Source of the DNA: UBA11891 sp049890035
Lineage (GTDB): Bacteria > Bacteroidota > Bacteroidia > Flavobacteriales > Flavobacteriaceae
DNA: 64,000 nucleotides
Assembly (NCBI GenBank): GCA_049890035.1
Contig: JBMHCG010000039.1
Coordinates: forward strand, 124,001-188,000
Direction: 5' to 3'
The notes under the pieces: model-generated
Database searches by the model: none
The model's input: only the letters and a program-made list of their open reading frames with translations
Told to the model about the DNA's origin: nothing
Position numbers and translations under genes: made by a program
Part shown: piece after piece, positions 1 through 8,053 of the stretch
Layout: each line of letters begins with the position of its first letter
Position numbering within the stretch: position 1 is the first letter of the stretch

Positions 1-186
1 CTCTTCCCCTTTTGTCCAAAGGCGGTTTTTGCTGCGACTAAAAAAGGTCACCTTTCCGCCATGTTGTGTTTTTTCCCATGCCATTGCATTCATATAACCC
101 AACATGAGCACTTTACGGGTGGTCGCATCTTGGATAATGGCCGGAATCAATCCATCTGGAGATTTCGTAAAATCGGGTTGTGTCAT
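1..186 (-). CDS. hisI: Phosphoribosyl-AMP cyclohydrolase (HisI or HisIE), N-terminal part
   Basis: The window edge cuts this gene; 62 codons from the ATG are visible. HisI opens the ring of phosphoribosyl-AMP in histidine synthesis. The visible part has the family pattern 'LIPAIIQDATTRKVLMLGYMN' followed by 'GKVTFFSRSKNRLWTKGE', the typical start of the cyclohydrolase domain. Its ATG overlaps the hisF stop codon as ATGA, so it is translationally coupled as the last visible gene of the his operon. In Bacteroidota the gene is usually a HisIE fusion with a pyrophosphatase domain, but that part lies outside the window. Confidence 0.93.
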   Translation of the reverse strand, partial: MTQPDFTKSPDGLIPAIIQDATTRKVLMLGYMNAMAWEKTQHGGKVTFFSRSKNRLWTKGEE

Positions 187-938
187 AATCGTACAGGAAT
201 ATTGTTTTTTTGAAGGGCTTGTTTTAGACTTGGGATGGCAATTTCACCAAAATGAAATACACTGGCCGCTAGTGCAGCATCTGCTTCCCCTTGGATAAAT
301 ACATCTTGAAAATGTGCGATCGATCCTGCGCCACCGGAAGCGATAATGGGAATGTCCAAACTTTGAGACAGTTGTTTCAGAGCCGAATTGGCAAATCCAT
401 TTTTAGTGCCATCGTGGTCCATTGAGGTAAAAAGAATTTCTCCAGCGCCCCGGACAGCTACTTCTCTAGCCCAATCGAATAGTTTTATTTCAGTAGGCAC
501 TTTGCCCCCTACCAAATGAACAAGCCATTTTTCTTGGACTTGTTTGGCATCTATAGCGACAACGATACATTGACTGCCAAATTGTTCAGCCAGTGCATTG
601 ATCAAATCAGGTTTTTGGACAGCTGCCGAATTGATAGAAACTTTATCCGCTCCATGCTGCAGTAAAATATGTACGTCTGCAACACTACCAATGCCCCCAC
701 CTACGGTAAAAGGAATATCAATGGCCTGGGCCACTTTCTCCACCAACGCCACCAGGGTTTTTCGCTTTTGTTCGGTTGCCGAAATATCTAAAAAAATCAG
801 TTCATCAGCACCAGCCTCGGCATATTGTTGTGCCAGTTCTACTGGATCTCCAGCATCTCTTAAATTCACAAAGTTAACCCCCTTTACGGTACGGCCATCT
901 TTAATATCCAAACAAGGAATGATTCTTTTGCTGAGCAT
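183..938 (-). CDS. hisF: Imidazole glycerol phosphate synthase, cyclase subunit HisF
   Basis: 251 residues, full length. HisF uses ammonia supplied by HisH to turn PRFAR into imidazole glycerol phosphate and AICAR in the cytoplasm. The (beta/alpha)8 barrel signatures are clear: 'RIIPCLDIKDGRTVKGV' at the start with catalytic Asp11, 'TVGGGIGS' near residue 78, 'VVAIDAK' with catalytic Asp130, and the phosphate loop 'IIASGGAGS'. It overlaps the upstream DinB-like gene by one base (TAATG) and hisI downstream (ATGA). Its partner hisH is three genes upstream. Confidence 0.97.
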   Translation of the reverse strand: MLSKRIIPCLDIKDGRTVKGVNFVNLRDAGDPVELAQQYAEAGADELIFLDISATEQKRKTLVALVEKVAQAIDIPFTVGGGIGSVADVHILLQHGADKVSINSAAVQKPDLINALAEQFGSQCIVVAIDAKQVQEKWLVHLVGGKVPTEIKLFDWAREVAVRGAGEILFTSMDHDGTKNGFANSALKQLSQSLDIPIIASGGAGSIAHFQDVFIQGEADAALAASVFHFGEIAIPSLKQALQKNNIPVRL

Positions 939-1447
939 TACAGTCTATTTTTACTATTGAGATCCATCCCATCATAAAAGCCCAATGGAGAATGGGTCAA
1001 TTGCTTGACCCAAAATGCAATTTGCCCGGTATGATAGGATAAATGTTCCACTGCATGTACAGCTATATCGACACCAGACAAAGAAAACCCTTGAACACTA
1101 TGAATGGCCAATAAATGTTGTTTTGGGCATTTTTCTAAACATTCCTTGGCGGCTTCAAGTGTTGTATTCAAGTCCCTCCAAAGGTCATCAAGCTCTTTAC
1201 CTTCTCGGGTGTTAAATTCTTGATCACGTTGTCTGTGATCGGCTGTGCCGCCCAAGGCGGACAATATATATTGGGTTACATTACCCTTGAGGTGAAGCAA
1301 CTGGTTTCCCACACTATTACTGTGTTCATTGGGGCGTTTCCAGAGTGCCTCATTGGGAAGTTTTTCCAAAGCGAGAGCCAGCATCCGTTGGGATTCTGAT
1401 ATACGAAAACAACAACTGGCTTTAAATGTTTCTTCAAAGGTTTTCAT
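938..1447 (-). CDS. DinB-like four-helix protein embedded in the his operon
   Basis: 169 residues. The pattern 'NSVGNQLLHLKGNVTQYI' followed later by 'VDIAVHAVEHLSYHTGQIAFW' fits the DinB/YfiT-like metalloenzyme fold, with His residues at the usual metal-ligand places (HLxGN and HxxHHxGQ-like). Some family members are thiol transferases acting on small molecules, but the substrate cannot be told here. It starts with ATGA overlap on hisA and ends with TAATG overlap on hisF, so it is a true operon member rather than an unrelated insertion. No role in histidine synthesis is established; a repair or detoxification role is speculation. Confidence 0.75.
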   Translation of the reverse strand: MKTFEETFKASCCFRISESQRMLALALEKLPNEALWKRPNEHSNSVGNQLLHLKGNVTQYILSALGGTADHRQRDQEFNTREGKELDDLWRDLNTTLEAAKECLEKCPKQHLLAIHSVQGFSLSGVDIAVHAVEHLSYHTGQIAFWVKQLTHSPLGFYDGMDLNSKNRL

Positions 1448-2166
1448 CCATCGATAAAGTTACGAAGTTCTTTCAGTGTGATTCGGTTTTCATAAATGGC
1501 TTTTCCCAAAATAGTAGCATGGCAGCCTATGGCTGCCAACTGTTCTAAATCTCTAAGTGACCCCACCCCACCCGAGGCAATCAATCCTAGATTTGGAAAT
1601 TCCTGTATGATTTTTCTATAAAGTATAAGCGAAGGTCCCGCTAACATACCATCTTTGCTAATATCGGTACAAATCACTTGCTGAACACCTTTTTCCATAT
1701 AATTGGACAAATATGGAAGTAAATCAAGATCGGAGGTTTCCAACCAGCCTGAGGTTGCTATTTTTTCATCCCGTACATCGGCACCTAGTATGATTTTTTC
1801 AGGGCCGTATTTTTGCAACCACTGCGCAAAAAGTTGCGGTTGTTTGACAGCAATACTTCCTCCGGTTATTTGTTGGGCACCACACTCAAAGGCAATCCTA
1901 AGGTCATGATCAGATTTGAGTCCACCACCAAAATCAATATGCAACTGGGTTCGAGTCGCCAGTCGCTCTAAAGTTTTGTGATTGACAATATGCTGTGCCT
2001 TGGCGCCATCCAAATCTACCACATGCAGATACCGAATCCCGTTATCTTCAAACCGTTTGGCCATTTCCAAAGGATCATCATTATACACTTTTTGGGTGTT
2101 GTAATCTCCCTGAGTCAAACGGACACATTTTCCGTCTATCAAGTCAATAGCGGGTATAATTTTCAT
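1444..2166 (-). CDS. hisA: HisA: 1-(5-phosphoribosyl)-5-[(5-phosphoribosylamino)methylideneamino]imidazole-4-carboxamide isomerase
   Basis: 240 residues, full length. HisA isomerises ProFAR to PRFAR by an Amadori rearrangement, giving the substrate of HisF. The barrel motifs 'MKIIPAIDLIDGKCVRL' (catalytic Asp8), 'HIDFGGGLKS', 'IILGADVRD' (catalytic Asp130) and 'LIASGGVGS' are present. It is a paralogue of HisF in the same operon. Start and stop overlap the neighbours as ATGA (hisH upstream, DinB-like gene downstream). Confidence 0.97.
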   Translation of the reverse strand: MKIIPAIDLIDGKCVRLTQGDYNTQKVYNDDPLEMAKRFEDNGIRYLHVVDLDGAKAQHIVNHKTLERLATRTQLHIDFGGGLKSDHDLRIAFECGAQQITGGSIAVKQPQLFAQWLQKYGPEKIILGADVRDEKIATSGWLETSDLDLLPYLSNYMEKGVQQVICTDISKDGMLAGPSLILYRKIIQEFPNLGLIASGGVGSLRDLEQLAAIGCHATILGKAIYENRITLKELRNFIDG

Positions 2167-2747
2167 AGCGATAACTGCATAAAATTTTCCAAAAGCTGTT
2201 GCCCTGCTTTGCTGCTTTTTTCAGGATGAAACTGGACCCCGAAAAAATTATCCTTTTGCACAGCAACTGTATAAGGAATTCCATAATTGGCTGTTGCTAT
2301 GGTTTCAGACACCAAAGGAGCGTAGTAGCTGTGCACCAAATACATATAAGCGGATTCTGGAATCTTATTGAATAATGGCCCTTTCAATTGTGCAATGGTA
2401 TTCCATCCCATTTGTGGGATCTTACCCTGAGTAAAACGTTTTACTTGACCCGATATAATCCCCAAACCTTGGGTATCCCCTTCCGCGGAAGATTCAAAAA
2501 GCAGCTGCATCCCCAAACAAATCCCTAAAAGCGGTTGTTTGAGTTGGGGCAACAATTGATCCAATCCACATTGTCTTAACTTTAGCATGGCCGAAGAAGC
2601 TGCACCCTGACCCGGAAAAATAATCCGATCTGCATCACGAATGGTCTCAAGATCGTTTGTCAATTTTGCCTGGATTCCCACGCGCTCTAAGGCAAATTGA
2701 ACACTCCTAACATTGCCAGCACCATAATCTATAATAACAACCTGCAT
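2163..2747 (-). CDS. hisH: Imidazole glycerol phosphate synthase, glutaminase subunit HisH
   Basis: 194 residues. Class I glutamine amidotransferase that releases ammonia for HisF. The oxyanion-strand motif 'IIFPGQGAA', the nucleophile elbow 'LLGICLGMQLL' with Cys77, and 'GVQFHPEKS' with His174 and Glu176 complete the catalytic triad. It starts one base after the hisB stop and overlaps hisA by four bases. Confidence 0.97.
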   Translation of the reverse strand: MQVVIIDYGAGNVRSVQFALERVGIQAKLTNDLETIRDADRIIFPGQGAASSAMLKLRQCGLDQLLPQLKQPLLGICLGMQLLFESSAEGDTQGLGIISGQVKRFTQGKIPQMGWNTIAQLKGPLFNKIPESAYMYLVHSYYAPLVSETIATANYGIPYTVAVQKDNFFGVQFHPEKSSKAGQQLLENFMQLSL

Positions 2748-2748
2748 C

Positions 2749-3885
2749 TTATAATACTCCTTTGGTTGAGGGGAGTATCATTTTTTCTGGATCTCGCTTT
2801 ATTGCCATTTTTATGGCTTTGGCAAAAGCTTTAAAAATGGCTTCAATTTTATGGTGTTCATTTTGCCCCTCCGCCTTAATGTTCAAATTGGCTTTGGCAG
2901 CATCAGAGAAAGATTTAAAAAAATGCACAAACATCTCAGTAGGCATTTTTCCTATATATTCACGCTTGAAATCGGCCTCCCAAACCAACCAGGGACGACC
3001 CCCAAAATCAATGGCTACTTGTGCCAAACAATCGTCCATGGGCAAACAAAATCCATAACGCTCCATCCCTAACTTTGTATCTATAGCTTCAGCAAAGGCC
3101 TCGCCTATAGCCAGCGCCGTATCTTCAATGGTGTGGTGTTCGTCAACTTCTAAGTCGCCCGCAACCTTCAATTGAATGTCCATTTGACCATGACGAGACA
3201 ATTGATCCAGCATGTGGTCAAAAAAGGACAAACCCGTATCTATGTCGCTATTGCCAGTACCATCTAAATTTAAGGTCAAATCAATTTTGGTTTCATGGGT
3301 ATGCCGATGCCATTGCACTTGTCGTTGTGACAATTTTAAAAAATTGTAAATCTGCTGCCAGGACTGGGTTTGTAGTGCAACAGCAGTCTCCCAATCTGGG
3401 CCAGTTTCTGCTATACCAGGAGCGATTTGATCACCTAAATAAATTCCTTTTGCCCCCAAATTTTTGGCCAATTCCATATCGGTGGGTCGATCACCGATTA
3501 CAAATGATTGGGTCAAATCATATTTTTCTGCATCACAATAGGAAGTCAACATACCCGTTCGCGGTTTCCGATTGGGTGAGTTTTCTTCTGGGAAACTTTT
3601 ATCGATCAAAACAGCTTCAAAAAATACTCCTTCACTTTCAAATGTCTTAATGATCAGATTGTGAACGGGCCAAAAGTCAGTCTCTGGAAAACGATCTGTC
3701 CCCAACCCATCTTGATTGGTCACCATGACCAAAACAAAATCCAATTCTTTGGCTATTTTGGCCATGTATGTCAGAGCCTGGGGATAAAAAACTAACTTTT
3801 CAAAAGCGTCCAATTGATAGTCTACTGGCGGTTCCTGAACCAAAGTGCCATCTCTATCAATAAATAATACTCGTTTTGCTTTCAT
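2749..3885 (-). CDS. hisB: Bifunctional histidinol-phosphatase / imidazoleglycerol-phosphate dehydratase HisB
   Basis: 378 residues, a fusion. Residues 1 to about 175 are a HAD phosphatase ('VLFIDRDGTLVQEP', Asp10 and Asp12; 'VMVTNQDG'; 'FVIGDRPTDMELAKNLGA'). From about residue 190 the imidazoleglycerol-phosphate dehydratase follows, with 'DTGLSFFDHMLDQLSRHG', 'DEHHTIEDTALAIGEA' and 'EGQNEHHKIEAIFKAFA' carrying the metal-binding His and Glu residues. It therefore does two non-consecutive steps of histidine synthesis, as in Escherichia coli and many Bacteroidota. It overlaps hisC by one base. Confidence 0.97.
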   Translation of the reverse strand: MKAKRVLFIDRDGTLVQEPPVDYQLDAFEKLVFYPQALTYMAKIAKELDFVLVMVTNQDGLGTDRFPETDFWPVHNLIIKTFESEGVFFEAVLIDKSFPEENSPNRKPRTGMLTSYCDAEKYDLTQSFVIGDRPTDMELAKNLGAKGIYLGDQIAPGIAETGPDWETAVALQTQSWQQIYNFLKLSQRQVQWHRHTHETKIDLTLNLDGTGNSDIDTGLSFFDHMLDQLSRHGQMDIQLKVAGDLEVDEHHTIEDTALAIGEAFAEAIDTKLGMERYGFCLPMDDCLAQVAIDFGGRPWLVWEADFKREYIGKMPTEMFVHFFKSFSDAAKANLNIKAEGQNEHHKIEAIFKAFAKAIKMAIKRDPEKMILPSTKGVL

Positions 3886-4931
3886 TACTTTTTGGTTGTA
3901 TACATAGCCGTCATGGCTTCAATCAATTGGGTGTTTTCCATGGGTGTTCCGACACTAATCCGCAAGCATTGGTCACAATTCAAATGTTTAGCAGCATTAC
4001 GCACAACAATTCCTCTTTCTATCAGTTGCTTATAGCGGTGATTGCTGTCATCAACACGCACCAAGAAAAAATTGGCATCAGATGGAAATACCTGTGCCAC
4101 ATAGGGTAGTTTTTGGATGGCCGCTACGACCCTTTTGCGTTCTTGAATCATAGCCGCTACCATAGACTGTATTTTCTCCTGCTGGGTTTCAATTTGATGA
4201 AATGCCACATCTAAAGTCAGTTGGTTGATATTATAAGGTGCTTTGACCTTTTGTAACCCTTCTATAATGGGAAGTGGTCCAAAAGCCATTCCTAGCCGGG
4301 CACCAGCCATGCCCTGGGCTTTGGAAAAAGTTTGTAGAATAACTACGTTAGAAAACTCTTTGTACCAATTAAGGGCTGAATCGGCGGGATCGAACTCTGC
4401 ATATGCCTCGTCAATGACAAGAATTCCAGGAAAATTTGAAGCCAAATATTTTAAGTCATCTGGTAAAAAGCGATTTCCAGTTGGATTGTTAGGTGTGGGC
4501 ACAAAACAAAGTTTCATTTTGGAATGCAGTGCTTTTTCCAAAGCCGCTCTATTGAGTTGAAAGTCTCGGGTAAGTGGAACAGTTTCACAAGTAACCTGAT
4601 ACAAATCAGCCGCCACTTTATACATTCCAAAAGTAGGAGGACAAATTAAGATAGATTCTTCTCCTGGCTCACAAAAAGCCAAGACCATTTGATTGATGAT
4701 TTCATCTGATCCATTCCCAAGATAAATTTGGTCAATGCCTACATTTTTCCAACCTGCTATTCGTTCCTTGAGTTTTTGCTGATTGGGATCAGGATACCGA
4801 TTGTAGGGCCATTCATAGGGATTTTCATTCGCATCTAATAAGATCATATCCCGATCACTCCCTACAAACTCCTGTCGAGCAGATTGGTATATGCTGTGGT
4901 TTTGAAGGTGTTGGCGCAAGTAATTTTTCAT
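3885..4931 (-). CDS. hisC: Histidinol-phosphate aminotransferase HisC
   Basis: 348 residues, a fold-type I PLP enzyme transferring the amino group from glutamate to imidazole acetol phosphate. Seen: 'LDANENPYEWP' near residue 33, 'LGNGSDEII', 'PNNPTGN', 'VIDEAYAEF', and the PLP lysine in 'LQTFSKAQGMAGARLG' (Lys204). The ATG overlaps the hisD stop as ATGA and the stop codon overlaps the hisB start (TAATG). Confidence 0.97.
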   Translation of the reverse strand: MKNYLRQHLQNHSIYQSARQEFVGSDRDMILLDANENPYEWPYNRYPDPNQQKLKERIAGWKNVGIDQIYLGNGSDEIINQMVLAFCEPGEESILICPPTFGMYKVAADLYQVTCETVPLTRDFQLNRAALEKALHSKMKLCFVPTPNNPTGNRFLPDDLKYLASNFPGILVIDEAYAEFDPADSALNWYKEFSNVVILQTFSKAQGMAGARLGMAFGPLPIIEGLQKVKAPYNINQLTLDVAFHQIETQQEKIQSMVAAMIQERKRVVAAIQKLPYVAQVFPSDANFFLVRVDDSNHRYKQLIERGIVVRNAAKHLNCDQCLRISVGTPMENTQLIEAMTAMYTTKK

Positions 4932-6211
4932 GATAAGCTTTTTAAACGGATACTTATCGCATTTTTATGCGCATCTAACCCTTCAGCAGCTGCCATTTCT
5001 TCCACAATAGGGCCCAGGTTTTGTATGCCTTCAGGGGATATTTCTTGAAACGTTATGGCCTTTTGGAAACTATCGAGGTTAACGCCGCTATATTGGCGGG
5101 CAAATCCGTTTGTAGGTAAAGTATGATTGGTTCCTGATGCATAATCACCAGCACTCTCGGGCGTGTAGGGGCCAATAAATACAGACCCCGCATGACGAAC
5201 ACCAGCGACATAAAGGGCTGTATCAGAAACATTAATGATGTAATGCTCAGGAGCATATTGGTTGATAAATGCTATTGCAGTTTGATGCGAATCAAAACTA
5301 ATTATAGTTGAATTTTTGAGTGCCGAAGCAGCCATCGCTTTTCGTTTTAAACTTGCCAATTGATCGTTTAAAGTCCTTTCTATTGTTGGGATGCCAGCTT
5401 TGTCAGTAGTCACCAAAACCACTTGGCTGTCAACACCGTGTTCAGCTTGTGACAACAAATCCGCAGCTACAAATGAAGGATCGGCACTGGCATCTATAGC
5501 AACCAAAACTTCAGACGGTCCGGCGGGCATATCAATAGCCACACGACCTTGACTCGCATATTGTTTGGCTGCTGTTACATATTGATTTCCTGGACCAAAT
5601 ATTTTGTCAACCTGTGGAATCGTTTCGGTTCCTAAGCTCATAGCGGCTATGGCTTGCGCCCCGCCTACCGAAAAAATCTTTTTCACGCCACAAAGTGAGG
5701 CGGTATACAATATCTCTGGTGCAATAGATCCATTTTTTTGGGGCGGAGAACACAACACTATTTCTTGACATCCTGCCACCTGAGCAGGAATGGCTAACAT
5801 CAGCACTGTCGAAAATAAAGGAGCTGTTCCTCCTGGAATATAAAGCCCCACTTTTTCGATAGGATATTTTTGTTGCCAACACCGAACACCTGCTTGGGTT
5901 TCTACAGTGACCGTTTCGGTACGCTGGGCTTCATGAAAAGATTTTATGTTTTGATATGCTTGCCGAATGGCTTTTTTCAAATCCTCTGAAAGTAGTGCTT
6001 CAGCAGCTTTGATTTGTTGAAATGACACAGCCAGATCGGTTACTTTTACCTGGTCAAATTGGTAGGTGTAGGTATGCAATGCTGTATCGCCTTGCTGCTG
6101 AACCGTATCAAAAATGGAACGAATGTTAGGTAATATAGCTTCAAAGGTAGCTGTAGGTCGTTGGCACAATGCGGTCCAATCGGTCGTTGATGGATTGTGG
6201 ATAATCTGCAT
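4928..6211 (-). CDS. hisD: Histidinol dehydrogenase HisD
   Basis: 427 residues. Zinc enzyme that oxidises L-histidinol to L-histidine in two NAD-dependent steps. Motifs: 'IPGGTAPLFSTVLMLAIPAQVAGC' in the nucleotide domain, 'VDKIFGPGNQYV', 'IDMPAGPSEVLV', zinc-binding 'LLSQAEHGVDSQ', the catalytic Glu-His pair in 'YAPEHYIIN' and 'NHTLPT'. Full length, one-base overlap with hisG upstream and ATGA overlap with hisC downstream. Confidence 0.97.
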   Translation of the reverse strand: MQIIHNPSTTDWTALCQRPTATFEAILPNIRSIFDTVQQQGDTALHTYTYQFDQVKVTDLAVSFQQIKAAEALLSEDLKKAIRQAYQNIKSFHEAQRTETVTVETQAGVRCWQQKYPIEKVGLYIPGGTAPLFSTVLMLAIPAQVAGCQEIVLCSPPQKNGSIAPEILYTASLCGVKKIFSVGGAQAIAAMSLGTETIPQVDKIFGPGNQYVTAAKQYASQGRVAIDMPAGPSEVLVAIDASADPSFVAADLLSQAEHGVDSQVVLVTTDKAGIPTIERTLNDQLASLKRKAMAASALKNSTIISFDSHQTAIAFINQYAPEHYIINVSDTALYVAGVRHAGSVFIGPYTPESAGDYASGTNHTLPTNGFARQYSGVNLDSFQKAITFQEISPEGIQNLGPIVEEMAAAEGLDAHKNAISIRLKSLS

Positions 6212-7062
6212 TACAAAACCATTTTTTCAATGGGACAGACCAGTATATCTTTGGCTCCTGCAGCTTTAAGCGCATCAATGACTTCCCAAAAACGATGGGC
6301 ATCTATTACTGAATGCAAGGAACTCCAACCCTCTTTAGCTAGCGGAAGTACAGTAGGGCTTTTCAATACTGGGAGAATGTTGCTTATGGCATCAATTTTG
6401 TCATTGGGAGCATTGAGAAGTATGTAGCGAGATTCTTTAGCGCGCAACACTGCTGAAATACGAAATAACAACTTTTTGACCCACACAGTTGCGTCACTAC
6501 TGATTTTTGGGCTTTGTGCTAATACGGCTTGTGAATCCATAATTTTTACCACTTCTTTTAGATTGTTTTTAAATAAAGTACTTCCGCTGGATACAATATC
6601 ACAAATTGCATCTGCCAATCCTATATTGGGTGCAATTTCAACAGAACCATTGATGATATGCAGCTCAGCATCAATATTGTGTTGTTGCAAATAATTCTGA
6701 ACTGTTTTGGGATAGGAAGTTGCAATTCGTTTTCCAACAAGACTGGACACCCCATCGAATTCGGTTTCTTTGGGTATGGCAAGTGACACACGACACTTGG
6801 AAAATCCCAATGGTAGTAGGGAGCTAATGTCTTGCCCTTTTTCTTCGAGCAAATTTTCACCAACAATTGCTACATCCACTACCCCATCCCGCAAATACTG
6901 TGGAATATCTCCATTTCGAAGATAGTATACCTCCATCGGAAAGTTTCTAGCCGTTGCTTTCAATTGATCTTTTCGATTATCTATAGAAATACCACAACTT
7001 TTAAGCAGCTTCAAGGAATCTTCGTTTAGTCTTCCTGATTTTTGTATTGCAATTTTTAACAT
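6211..7062 (-). CDS. hisG: ATP phosphoribosyltransferase HisG (long form)
   Basis: 283 residues from the ATG at 7062. HisG condenses ATP and PRPP in the first committed and feedback-inhibited step of histidine synthesis. 'LKIAIQKSGRLNEDSLKLL' is the canonical start; 'VEIAPNIGLADAICDIVSSGSTL' is the PRPP-binding loop. The length and C-terminal extension ending 'AAGAKDILVCPIEKMVL' fit the long form that needs no HisZ. The frame is open 13 codons further upstream, but that extension runs into the T tract of the attenuator, so the downstream ATG is preferred. It is the first structural gene of the operon. Confidence 0.95.
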   Translation of the reverse strand: MLKIAIQKSGRLNEDSLKLLKSCGISIDNRKDQLKATARNFPMEVYYLRNGDIPQYLRDGVVDVAIVGENLLEEKGQDISSLLPLGFSKCRVSLAIPKETEFDGVSSLVGKRIATSYPKTVQNYLQQHNIDAELHIINGSVEIAPNIGLADAICDIVSSGSTLFKNNLKEVVKIMDSQAVLAQSPKISSDATVWVKKLLFRISAVLRAKESRYILLNAPNDKIDAISNILPVLKSPTVLPLAKEGWSSLHSVIDAHRFWEVIDALKAAGAKDILVCPIEKMVL

Positions 7063-7080
7063 AGTTCCATTACAAATTAA

Positions 7081-7107
7081 AAAACCCGTTTGATCGCTCA
7101 AACGGGT
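7081..7107 (-). terminator. Intrinsic terminator of the his attenuator
   Basis: A perfect 10-bp stem (7084-7093 with 7098-7107) closes a four-base loop that reads GCGA on the transcribed strand (a GNRA loop). Going down the minus strand it is followed by TTTTTAATTT just before hisG. Bases 7095-7104 of the stem-loop are exactly complementary to 7137-7146, immediately after the leader-peptide stop, so a competing antiterminator can form. This is the classical arrangement of an amino-acid attenuator. Confidence 0.88.
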
Positions 7108-7147
7108 CTATAGGTTGCATACATCAGCTTCCAGCACGTTTGAGCGC

Positions 7148-7183
7148 TTAGGAAAAATGTGTATGATGGTACGTCATTTTCAT
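7148..7183 (-). CDS. hisL: Histidine operon leader peptide (MKMTYHHTHFS)
   Basis: An 11-codon ORF too short for usual gene calling. It reads M-K-M-T-Y-H-H-T-H-F-S-stop, three His codons within four positions. The TAA at 7150-7148 directly precedes the antiterminator arm (7137-7146). A ribosome stalled on the His codons leaves that arm free to pair with 7095-7104 and disrupt the terminator; a ribosome reaching the stop would cover the arm and let the terminator form. A near-consensus promoter element GATATTTG lies at 7196-7189, five bases before the ATG, so the leader mRNA may be almost leaderless. Confidence 0.85.
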   Translation of the reverse strand: MKMTYHHTHFS

Positions 7184-7224
7184 TGATGCAAATATCGAAC
7201 TTTAGATCAACTAAAAAAAATAAA

Positions 7225-8043
7225 TTAATTATTTCCTAGAATGATAGGCATGCCACTTTCACCACTTCCAATGACAATCACTTTGCTGTTGGGAGATTCA
7301 GAAAGTTTTAAAGTTGCTTCTATCCCCTTTTCTTGCAGGATTTTATCGGTCAATGAGGCACTTAAAATCTTGTTCGCGCGCGCTTTACCTTCTGCATCAA
7401 TGCGCTGCCGTTCTGCTTCTTGCTTAGCTTTGGCCAATCGAAACTCGTATTCCAAAGCTTCTTGTTCTTGACGCAATTTACGCTCTATCGCTTCTTTTAT
7501 GGCCATGGGTAAGGTTACATCGCGCACCAATACAGCGTTTAGTTGAATGTGTTGGCTTTCCACATTTTTTTGTGTCTCTTCAAATATTTCGTTTTGAATG
7601 GCATCCCGTTTGGTTGAGTAGAGTTGTTCGGGGGTGTAGCGTCCAACAACAGAACGCGCAACAGCACGTATTTGTGGGATTAAAACGATATTGACATAGT
7701 TTTCCCCCTTGGTTTTGTGCAATTTCCCCAATTCCTCATAGGTTGGTTGGTACAATACAGAAACATCCAGTGAAATCTCCAAACCATTAGAAGAAAGAAC
7801 TTGCATATTGCCTTCAAAAAATTCTTGTTGCTTAACGTTGTAAACATACACTCTGTTCCAAGGAGCTATAATATGAAACCCTTCTCCCAAAGGGGGGGCA
7901 TCTGTTACAACACCACCGCCAAAAGTGCGGAAGAGCACGCCCGCTTCTCCATATCCAATGTTGATCGAAGATTTGGAAGCGAAAATTAAGGTAGCCAAAA
8001 TAATAAGAACTACAGGTAATCCAATTTTAGGTAATCTTTGCAT
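7225..8043 (-). CDS. Prohibitin-like SPFH-domain membrane protein
   Basis: 272 residues from the ATG at 8043, ten bases after the fabG stop; the open frame extends upstream into fabG and is not used. An N-terminal membrane anchor ('VVLIILATLIFASKS') is followed by an SPFH/band-7 domain ('INIGYGEAGVLFRTFGGGVVTDAPPLGEGFHIIAPWNRVYVYNVKQQ' region) and a long charged helix ('ERKLRQEQEALEYEFRLAKAKQEAERQRIDAEG') typical of prohibitins. Such proteins form membrane rings that organise microdomains or modulate membrane proteases; the partner here is unknown. Last gene of the lpx-efp-suc-fab minus-strand cluster, just before the his leader. Confidence 0.88.
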   Translation of the reverse strand: MQRLPKIGLPVVLIILATLIFASKSSINIGYGEAGVLFRTFGGGVVTDAPPLGEGFHIIAPWNRVYVYNVKQQEFFEGNMQVLSSNGLEISLDVSVLYQPTYEELGKLHKTKGENYVNIVLIPQIRAVARSVVGRYTPEQLYSTKRDAIQNEIFEETQKNVESQHIQLNAVLVRDVTLPMAIKEAIERKLRQEQEALEYEFRLAKAKQEAERQRIDAEGKARANKILSASLTDKILQEKGIEATLKLSESPNSKVIVIGSGESGMPIILGNN

Positions 8044-8053
8044 AATACTTTTT

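Noticed and set aside
7063..7101. 13-codon N-terminal extension of hisG
   Set aside because: It reads through the T tract and stem of the attenuator; the ATG at 7062 fits the family start.
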